Assembly (NCBI GenBank): GCA_016271365.2
Contig: CM057456.1
Location: 611,077,501-611,141,500 of the forward strand
Direction of reading: 5' to 3'
DNA from: Neoceratodus forsteri
Taxonomy: Eukaryota; Chordata; Ceratodontiformes; Ceratodontidae
DNA: 64,000 bases
The translations under genes and the position numbers were made by a program. The notes under the pieces are model-generated. The model did not search any database, had not been told where the DNA came from, and was given only the letters and a program-made list of their open reading frames with translations. This document shows, one piece after another, positions 53,161 through 61,781 of the stretch; within the stretch, counting starts at the first letter, position 1, and the number at the start of each line of letters is the position of its first letter.

Positions 53161-54154
53161 GTGATGAATGGTGAAGATTGACACAGATAAGGTATGAAAA
53201 TTACATACCTACTGTAACTATGATCTTTCTGTGTATCTTCACCATTCATCACAATCCCACCCTCCATCCCCCTAGGGCCTCAGTCTCTGGGTCCCCCTTC
53301 CTTTCTGTGCCCATCCCTTCCCCCTTTCCTTTCTTGTCAGGAGTGGGGTAAAACGGGCACACAGGGGGATAATGTTCTGGGGAGAGTGGACAGCTTGGGG
53401 GGCACTCCTTCTCCAGTGCTTTGGCTCCACCCTTGTGGGGTGGGAGTTGACAGCTGCCCTCCATTCTCTCCTCCTCCTTGTTTCCATCCAACTTATTTCT
53501 CCTTGTTTATTACAAAACAAAAAAACAATGTTTTTCTCTTTTTCAGCAATAATCTTTCCTTGAGAGGGTGTTAATTCTCTGTACCCTGTCCTTCTTCCAG
53601 AATAGCCGACTCTGCTTATCTGGAGTGTTTTGCCAGCCATTCTGTGCCTTGAATTCTGGCAGAAAGCCTTTGGCTACTCCTTGTAGTTCCTATGTAATCT
53701 GGAGACAGACCAGAGTCTGGGATGTTTAACTTCCCCCTCTCCTCCTAAATTCTCTACCCACCCTACCTCCCTCTTCTATTTCCAGAGATTGGGGCCCCTC
53801 CCAATCTCTTTAGTTTCTGACTTCTTCTTCCTCTTCTGTCCTTTCAGTCGTTATTTCTCCTTATAGTTTATGTATCTTTTCCTTTTTCTGTCTCTTGGAC
53901 TTCCTTGTCCCGCCCTCCACTCCCTTCCTCTTACCTCTCCGCGACTCAGAACTGGCAGGCAGACGGAGTTGACGCGCCTAGCGGCCAACCCGCACGAGCG
54001 CCACGCAGTGCAGTGGCCTCGAGGGCCGATGGCATCAGCACCACTTACCTAAAAAAAACTCCCGCGTGGTCCTGACCCCCGGCCGAGTACCCAACAGTGA
54101 TGAATGGTGAAGTACACAGAAAGATCATAATTACGGTAGGTACGTAATTTTCAT
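53161..54154 (+). repeat. D2 ICR, spacer and right ITR
   Basis: The ICR (53,161-53,255) mirrors the two tips. The spacer to 53,940 is C/T-rich and noncoding. The right ITR holds the terminal palindrome, arms AATTACG and CGTAATT around GTAGGTA; the central A-to-G change is the only difference from D1. Confidence 0.87.
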
Positions 54155-54297
54155 TTACCTTCCTTTGAACCAACCGTGAGTTGAGAGCTGCACTTTCTGC
54201 CATGGAAAGTGCTCTTTTAAGTTGCTGTTACTTCTGCTTGATGGATTTCCAAGCATCAGGCTCTCATGTGTAAAGAGCCTTGTTTGGTTTTTCACAA
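54155..54297 (+). pseudogene. DIRS E tyrosine recombinase, third fragment
   Basis: LPSFEPTVS continues the recombinase after D2. Then come the WKVLF-VAVTSA-WISKHQAL stretch, homologous to the catalytic Arg region, and CLVFHK. Stops interrupt it. LINE L2a begins at about 54,298. Confidence 0.75.
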
Positions 54298-54542
54298 ATC
54301 AAATAATCAAATCAATCTTCATTTATATGAGGTGCCTTTCATAAACCAAGGCGCCTGTACAATATAAAATAAAACAATAAATAATTAAAACTACATTAAA
54401 ATATTCAAAAATCAGTATAAGCTTTACTAAAAAGATAGTTTTTTAAAGCTCCTTTAAAACTTTGGACAGTCGGGCAGTCTCGCACCTGACGAGGCAGAGA
54501 ATTCCACAGGGTTGGGGCCAAGAAGCTAAAAGATCTGGCCCC
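54298..54542 (-). other. L2a 3' untranslated region
   Basis: AT-rich sequence after the ORF2 stop, ending in an ATTTGATT-type simple repeat common at L2-type 3' ends. No gene. Confidence 0.7.
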
Positions 54543-57321
54543 TTAAGTTTTTAAACGAACCCTGGGAATCTCTAGCAATCCCTCGTCAGTGGATCGGAGA
54601 GAGTGGGGGGGACAGTAGGGACAAAGGAGATCTTTCAGGTAAGCAGGTCCCTGATTGTGTAGGGCCTTATAGGTCAGCAGACTGACCTTGAAGGTGATTC
54701 GCCAGCAAACTGGCAGCCAGTACAGTCCGCGGAGCACACGTGTTATATGACTGGACCTAGAAGAACCAGTCAGCAGCCTGGCTGCCGCATTCTGCACTAG
54801 CTGCAGGAGGCGAATCTCAACCCCCAGTAGTCCAAGGTAAAGAGCATTGCAGTAGTCAAGGCAGGAGATAACGCAAGCGTGGACCAAAGTAGGGAGATCG
54901 TCTGGAGGAACCAGGTGCTTCACCCGGGCGATGTTCCTCAGATGGTAAAAAGAGGTTTTGACAACTGCTGACACCTGGGATTTAAATGTCAAACAGTCAT
55001 CAAACACAACGCCCAGGTTCTGCACCTGGTTTGAGGTAGTCAGCTGGAACCCCCAAGCCATAAACCCGAGGGCGATCCAGCCAACAAACCCGCCTCCCAG
55101 CGACCCTGGTCTACATCCAACACCTCAGTTTTATCTGGGTTCAGCCGCAGCCAACTCACATTCATCCAGTCCTGGATTTCGGCAAGACAGTTGTTAAAGA
55201 CCGAAAAGGCAGCATCTTGGCCGGGCACAAAGGACATGTACAGCTGAGTATCATCTGCATAGCAGTGAAAACCCAGACTGTACCGCCTAATAATCGCTCC
55301 TAACGGCACTGTGAACAACATGGGCGTCAAAATGGAACCCTGCGGTACCCCACAGGATAGGGAGAATGATGCCGAGGAAAAAATCCAGGACACCACCCTC
55401 TGAGTCCTACCCTCGAGGTAGGATCGAAACCAACTGAAGACTGTACCAGACAGTTCACAGATAGATCGCAAACATTCCAATAGCACACCATGGTCCACAG
55501 TGTCAAATGCTGCAGAGAGATCAAGAAGGACCATGATGGAACGAGTCCTTCAATCTCTTGCTATTAGGAGATCATTTAGTACCCGGACCAGAGTTGTCTC
55601 GGTACTATGCCTTTTGTAAATCCGGACTGGAGAGAATCATAGACATTGTGGCTGGTCAAATGTTCATCCAATTGCGATGTGACCACCTTCTCAGTAACTT
55701 TACCCACAAAGGGTAAGTTAGAGACAGGCCTGTAGTTTGCCAGACAGTCCGGGTCCAAGGAGGACTTCTTAAGAAGGGGCTGAACCACAGCCTCCTTTAG
55801 AGGATATGGAAAAATCCCCCTCTCCAAGGACCTCCAGACTATCTCAGCAAGGACGGGACCAATTTTATCCACACAACCCACTAAGAGACGTGAGGGGCCC
55901 GGATCCAAACCACAGTTGGTCGGACGCAGTGATTGGATGATCATCACAATGTCACTGATTGTGGGGAGGCTGAAGTCAGACCACACAAGCTGGGTGTCTG
56001 ACATCTCCTGCCGACCATCAAAACTCCCATTTGAGAGGGTCAAACTGATATCAGATCTGATTTTGGCAACCTTATGTGAAAGGAATAGAGCAAACTCTCC
56101 TCACACCGTTCTCGAGAAAAAGCTCTTCTGGGCTGAAGACAGATTGGATTGCACAATCTGTCCACAATCTGGAAGAGCTGAGCTGGTCTATTCTGTGCAG
56201 CAGCAATCTCTCTGGACAGGAATTCTGCCTTCTTACGAGAGATTGCGGATTGATAGACCACGTAGTGGTCCATCAAACTAAATTTGTCACAATCCAGACC
56301 CAACCTCCGCCAGCACCTCTCCAACCTTCGTCCAACTCTCCTCAACTCCCTCAGAGTCTCATCGAACCAAGGAGACCTGGGGCGAAGAGTGAGAGGATGA
56401 ACACAAACAGGAGCAATGGAATCCAGGGCCCCTGCCACCGCCTTATTATAGGCAAGTACCAGCTCTCCTGGATCCATGCAATCTCTCGGTAAGCACGAAA
56501 GGTCCAGCACCGCCATCAGGTCATCCGGGGAAACACCCCTCTTAAAGAGTGGTACCGGACCATTTCCATAGCGGCCGACCTACTAGGGGTGGCCTCAAAA
56601 CTGAACCCAGTGGAGTGATGGTCCAACCATCTGACTGGTTCCACCACCAAGTCGGATATCTCCATCTCCAGAAGGAACACCAGATCCAGTGAATGACCGC
56701 CAGTATGGGTCGAGGAGGAAATAACCTGTGTGAAGCCCAGTGAAATCATTAACTGAAGGAAGTCTTGACCAAATTGTGAGAGTTCATCGTCAACCCAGGC
56801 ATTGAAGTCCCCCAGAACCAACCGTCTGGGGGACCCCAATGTCAGGTCGATAATGAAGTCTGAGACTTCCCGCAGGAAAACATTCCCATCACCTGGTGGA
56901 TGGTATACGAGAAGTATCCTCCGTCCCACACCCTCGCCCATCATACATTCAAAGGATTTGGTAATTCCCACTGGTACCTCCACTAGGCCCAGTTCTGATC
57001 TAAAACAGATAGCAACACCCTGCCCCTACGATCCATCCTCGGGCGGTGTATCACTGAGTAACTGGCTGGAATTGCTGCTGCCAAAACTGGTTCAGCATTC
57101 TCATCCAGCCAGGTCTCGGCGATGCACGCCAGGTCAGATGTCCCGACAAAATTAGCTATAATAGCCATCTTGTTTTTAATAGACCTGGCGTTGCACAACA
57201 CCTTCCGAATAGGATGAGCATCCGAGGATGACCGTGCTACCTGCTGACTACAATCAGAACCCTTGGGTATGGGAACCAGACAGGGAGGACCCATTTCGCC
57301 CAGGCGTCTCCTTGTCTCCAC
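54543..57321 (-). pseudogene. L2a ORF2: endonuclease and reverse transcriptase
   Basis: Minus strand. Endonuclease: VLCNARSIKNKMAIIANFV, CIAETWLDE (57,200-57,090), YHPPGDGNVF, VLGDFNAWVDDELSQFGQD (56,830-56,770). Linker to 56,040. RT: NYRPVSNLPFVGKVTEKVV (55,740), MVLLDLSAAFDTVDHGVLL (55,534), CGVPQGSILTPMLF, CYADDTQLYMSF (near 55,260, intact catalytic box). C-terminal region 55,061-54,543 (SCLDYCNALYLGLL, LQLVQNAAARLLTGSSRSSH, LYWLPVCWRI). Five long open blocks are separated by few frameshifts, so it is fairly young. Confidence 0.87.
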
Positions 57322-57329
57322 TATCCCTA

Positions 57330-58601
57330 TCCGCCCACTCCTTTCCGGTCTCCTCCCCAGACCCAGCCCTCGCCCCTCCTTCTTCCAACAATTCCCAAAG
57401 CCCTACACCGCCTATAGACTTCATGCATGGGGAGGACAAGAAAAGGACGAAGGTCCCTGAGCCTGGAGGGAATAATACCACTCGTCCTTGTGTTATCCCA
57501 ACACATATTTAACACAACAAATAAACAATCCTAATTACAAAATTAACCCACCTCTTAAAGCTTAAATAAATACAAAGCTGTATATAGTGATTTAACAACA
57601 AAATAAAATACAAATTAAGAAAACCAAACAAACCTCAAAATATTGAGTTAAGGCCTCTCACTCCCCAAACCCAAACAAAAAATACAACCAAGTACAACAA
57701 AGCACTAATTAAATTCCCCCTTCCCACCCAGTTCTCTCACCACTGGGGAAGAGAGATTAAAATAATATACATTAAAGTAATTGATTCCTTCCCCACCCAG
57801 TCCTCTTACCACTGGGGAAAGAGGACAATACTCTCAGTATCAGACAAACAATAACATAAGCTATAAATCTAATAAACAAATAAATAACTGGATACAGGGT
57901 CCTCTCACCACCTGGACATCCAAACAATAAAAATTTTACAAACCAATTTCTTCAGTCCAATCTAATTACCTATGAAATTAAAAAAGGGCTAAAATCTGAA
58001 ATCAGATATTCATAATAGTCACAGTTTCACCAGAGTACCAGGTCGGCCAGTAAACAATTTGCCCCTCTCACAGGTGAAAACCAGTTCAAAGCTGTAATAT
58101 GTTGCAGACCGCTCTTATTAAATTCAAAATAAGTCAGGAGCTTATCTCTCCAAAAAATGATGATAGTGTTCAGATTTTCAAATGAGCTCTCACTTTCATT
58201 TGAAAAGCAGCATGCCCCAAACAAAAATCTCAAATTCTGAAGCACATAGGAGCAGTCTGTAGTTGGAACAAGAGTTCACTGTGCAAAACCAGGAAACCAG
58301 AGAGCAGGGAAAAGTCCAGAAATCATATAAACAAACTGTAATTAAACTAAAAACTCACGATAAAGACCAGAAACCATGGAGCAGAGGAAAATCAATGCAG
58401 GGTACCCAGAAGATGAAAGTTCAGTTCCCTCACACAGCCAAGTAGTTAGTAGCAGGCAGCGCTTCCAATACCAGGTAGCTTCGGGATACTTCACGGCTTG
58501 AGGCAGGTCCCCACCCCGATCCTGATACCTCTTTCCAGATCTGCTCACCGCAACGGCTGCCCACCAGCTACCGAGCGGTGAAAGCGGAAGAACCGCAAAT
58601 A
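57330..58601 (-). other. L2a 5' region without recognisable ORF
   Basis: AT-rich (57,480-58,270), with two similar segments around CCCACCCAGTTCTCTCACCA (57,726) and CCCACCCAGTCCTCTTACCA (57,793), about 67 bp apart. No ORF1 or other element is recognised. Confidence 0.55.
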
Positions 58602-58641
58602 CGCCCCTCCATCGTGGCCTGCCTTCGGCGATGGGTCCGTT
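58602..58641 (+). repeat. 40-bp copy of DIRS C gag sequence
   Basis: Identical to 59,749-59,788 in the C2 gag. It lies exactly between the L2a 5' region and the L1 fragment. Confidence 0.85.
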
Positions 58642-58861
58642 AACTTACCAGATGTGGTAAGTTGCCAGGCACTTTACTTCATATCTTGTGGTCCTGTGAA
58701 ACAGTAATCTCCTTTTGGAATTCTATCAGATCTTGTTTAGACCCCCTGTTGGGGCTGTCTGATGCCTTTCTTCCTGAAATATGTATGTTGGGTGAGTACA
58801 ATGATAGCCTGATTGTCAACCAAAAACCCCACATGGCCTTGGTTTCAGTATATGCAAAAAA
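58642..58861 (+). pseudogene. L1 ORF2 C-terminal fragment (plus strand)
   Basis: Plus-strand coding remnant PGTLLHILWSCETVISFWNS, matching the Cys-rich C-terminal part of L1 ORF2. It is different in sequence from the minus-strand L1 of this window. C2 is inserted at 58,862; the rest may lie beyond the window. Confidence 0.75.
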
Positions 58862-59169
58862 AGATCTTACTTCGAGAGGGCTCTTGCAGTAGGCAATTAC
58901 ATACAGGACTGAAGCCGGCAGGCATCAGGACCCCACAGAATCATTTCTAGCTAGCAGTCTCTGGCGAGGGACCACTTCCATGTCAGGTGACCGACGTCAG
59001 TATAAAGGTATAAAGGGGCGGTTCCTCACGCCTGCCTTCCAGTTCTTTCCTGCCGTTAGCTCATGCCAGTGCCTCGCGGTAAAGTTCCTTGCTCGTCAGA
59101 CTCTAACGTCGGTATTTTGACTGAGCATTTTTCAGTTTTTTCCTTCATTCATCAGGTATTCGTCGGTAT
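58862..59169 (+). repeat. C2 left inverted terminal repeat and leader
   Basis: ATCTTACTTCGAGAGGGCTC start as in C1. The TATA-like box is duplicated in tandem (TATAAAGG at 59,001-59,008 and 59,009-59,016). Confidence 0.83.
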
Positions 59170-61500
59170 ATGTTGTCCCCTACATGCTCCGAGCACAAAA
59201 ACAAGTATGACTCGTGCGGCGCCCAACTCCCGCACAAGTACGGCCATTCCCTGTGCCTTTTTTGCCTAGGCCCCGACCATCTGGTGGAGAAGTGTCAGCT
59301 CTGCCTCAGCTTTAATGCGGCCACCCGAAGCCGGCGGCAGCAGTCCCTGGAGGCCCATATTTTGAAAAAGAAAATTAGCTCCATGGAGAAGGAATTGAAA
59401 AGCTCTGGCAGGCGCCACCTCCCTGAAGGCCATCACAAGAAAAAGATAAAGAAAAGCACGGGACAAGGGCCTCATCCACCACGACTTTCGGGGAGTTGCT
59501 GTGCTATGGCCACCTTGAGGCTTCTAAAGGCGGCATCAACCCGCCCATCTGACTCGGCGCTTGACCCCTTCCAGGCACCTACGGGCTTTTGGAGGCCTCC
59601 GCCTCCCAGTAAAGCCCGTGACTCGCTGCCTACTGGTGGAGCGGCTCTGATAAGCCGGATATCGGGCTCCTCCGACGCCCACACGGAGAAGGTCGGTAAG
59701 TCGCCCAACCCTTCGGGCGGCGATGACCCCCGTTCCGCCCGACCAGGCCGCCCCTCCATCGTGGCCTGCCTTCGGCGATGGGTCCGTTCAATTGGACACT
59801 GGCCCCTCCGATGCCCGCCTGGATCCTGCTGATAAGTCGCACGTCGGTTCGCCTGACGACCGCACAGTGGAAGAGCCGACGCTGGACCCTCCCACGTCCG
59901 TCGTTCCTGGTTCCCTGCAGCCTTCGTTGCCCTCCGGGGACCCTGAGTCTCCTCAGCCCGACCGCGAGGATTTCTTTCCTCCATCCCCGGGCGACGCTGA
60001 GGTTCCTGTTCTACCTCCGTCTGACCGCCCACCTGCTGGTTCGACCGATCTGATGTTGGTTCCCTGGACGCTGGCTCCAACGCCGGCTCCTTGGCCGCCA
60101 GCTCCAACGCTGGTATTGCCAACTCCGGGTGACATCCCACTTCCGGATGCCGCCCCATGCCAGGCCCCCCGCCCCCCGGGCCTTCTGCTCCAGATGCGCC
60201 CATGGGGCCTCCGGCCATGTCGCCTGCTCCAGCAGCCCCCTCGTTCCCGGCATCGAACTCTGTCATATCCAATGCCATCTTACCCGGGGCCGCAGTACCC
60301 AGCGCCGACCTATCTGATGCTGCAGTACCCATGCCGGGCTTACTGTCAGGTTATGGATACATGCCTTATGGATATGATCCATACCTGTATCCCCTCCTTC
60401 TCCACCTCCACCGCCCCCCACCAGCCACCGTGGACTTGCAGGAGATTTTGGCCTCCTGGTGGGCTGAGGCCAAGGCTCAGCTCACCAGAGAGGTGGAGAG
60501 TCGTCTTCTGATGACGGTGCCGGTCCCAGTTCCTGTATGTCCATGACGACAACTCCTCCCCACCTCCGGATACCAGGGCTAAACCCTCTGGGTCCAGAGA
60601 GGGGCAGGACACACTTCCTCATGGGCTTCCCAAGGGTTCCGTTCCTCCCCCTCGCTGGGAGAGGAAGTCTTCTTCATCTTCTTCTTGTTCTTCCTCAGAC
60701 ACCTCGTCGCCTCCAACGGTTGTTCCGAGCAAGACAACGAGCCATGCTGTCCATCCAAGCCCAGGCCAAGGACTCCTCCGGAGGATCCTTCCTTCACAGA
60801 GTTGCTACGCAAGATCCAGGAGGTACATAAGTGGTACTACTTGGAGCCAGACCCCCAGCGTAAAAAGCTTGCTGAGCATCTGGATCTGCCCATGACAGCT
60901 CCCACCTTGGTGCCACCCTAGATCGAGCCTCATCACCGCTATATGGAAACAGCCGCCAGCCGTAGCCCCACGCCCCAGGAAGTCGAACAGGCTATACCAA
61001 GCTCCCGAGGTGTTGACCATTTAGATTCTCACCCCGAGCTGACTCGTTGTGATTAGCGCTGCTCATGGCCAGTCAGCTCATCCCAAACATCTTAGCTTGT
61101 CTCTACCTGACAAGGAACTGCCTTCTGGCCCAGTATGGCAAGAAGATTTTCACTTCTTCCACTGTGGGTATTAGGGCCCTTAATTATGTAGGTCACATGG
61201 GGGATTACCAGAAGGTGATTCTCAGTGAGGTGGAATCTAAATTGGACTCCCTTCTGGACTCTCAAGTCAAGCAGGAAGTGGCTGACCTTGTCCGCTGTGC
61301 ATGTTTGGCCAGTCGGCACATGCTTTGTGTGACCTACGATGCAGTGGACGCTGCCGGTAGGAGCTCAGCTTTACCCATAGGCTTATGGCATCATGCTTGG
61401 CTCAGAGTGTCAGGGTTGGTCCTGGAAGTGCAGTCTGCCATTTAGGAAGCGCCCCTCCGGGGTTCGGTACTGTTCGGGGGTGATGTCAAGGACATCATCA
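59170..61500 (+). pseudogene. DIRS C2 gag-like pseudogene
   Basis: The open frame from 59,170 (MLSPTCSEHKNKYDSCG) holds the Cys/His cluster to CQLCLSF and the helix LKKKISSMEKELK. 59,723-60,511 is open, Pro-rich with imperfect repeats (APTPAPWPPAPTLVLPTP). The Ser-rich part is near 60,660-60,700. C-terminal domain: EDPSFTELLRKIQEVHKWYY (near 60,785), KKIFTSSTVGIRALNYV (61,140), YDAVDAAGRSSAL (near 61,335), stop at 61,443. It is less damaged than C1. Confidence 0.82.
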
Positions 61501-61781
61501 CCGACCTGCAGGAGAAGGGGATGGTACTAAGTCTGTTGACTCTATGTATTATCCCCATCAAACGCAGCACCGTCCCTTTCGCAGACGGAATTGGCCCAAA
61601 GCGAGACCCCAGGGAAAGCGGGCCACTAAATGTCGGCCCCCCCCCAAAAAGCAGCGGGAGCTTCAGCTGCGACACTGCCCACACCACCTGACTCTTCCTC
61701 TCCCACAGCCTCCGGGCTTCCCGGAGGAACTGGTAGGAGGAGGTTTTCCTCTACCTTCCGGGCTGGGAGAGGATAACATCA

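Larger units (their letters stand above)
49880..54154 (+). mobile_element. Non-autonomous, gag-only DIRS element D2
   Basis: Second D copy, 4,275 bp, in the E recombinase gene. Left tip ATCTTATCTG at 49,880, ICR at about 53,161-53,255, right tip with palindrome at 54,129-54,149. As in D1, gag-like sequence is the only coding-type content. The host frame reads straight through G|TTAC, so no bases were duplicated. Confidence 0.9.
46634..54297 (+). mobile_element. DIRS retrotransposon E, right part, cut by MITE and D2
   Basis: E is the outermost element that can be traced. From 46,634 it carries the gag C-terminus, RT/RNase H/methylase-like region and recombinase up to 54,297, where a LINE interrupts. 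Insertions within it: the MITE (49,258-49,709) and D2 (49,880-54,154). Its left half must lie before the window, on the other side of G. It is closest to F in gag and to C in RT. Confidence 0.8.
54298..58601 (-). mobile_element. L2-type LINE (L2a)
   Basis: The minus-strand LINE has its 3' end at 54,298 (short AAATCAAATAATCAAATC-type tail in plus reading), ORF2 at 57,321-54,543 and a long AT-rich 5' region to about 58,601. It carries endonuclease, RT and C-terminal region in order and interrupts the E recombinase. RT motifs (LDLSAAFDTVDHGVLL, CYADDTQLY) are typical of the L2 clade. Confidence 0.85.
58862..61781 (+). mobile_element. DIRS retrotransposon C2, left part
   Basis: Same left tip as C1, same leader and gag. 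It is interrupted at about 61,781 by F, after GGATAACATCAG, the position homologous to the B1 insertion in C1 (7,633). RT and recombinase would follow beyond the window. Confidence 0.88.
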
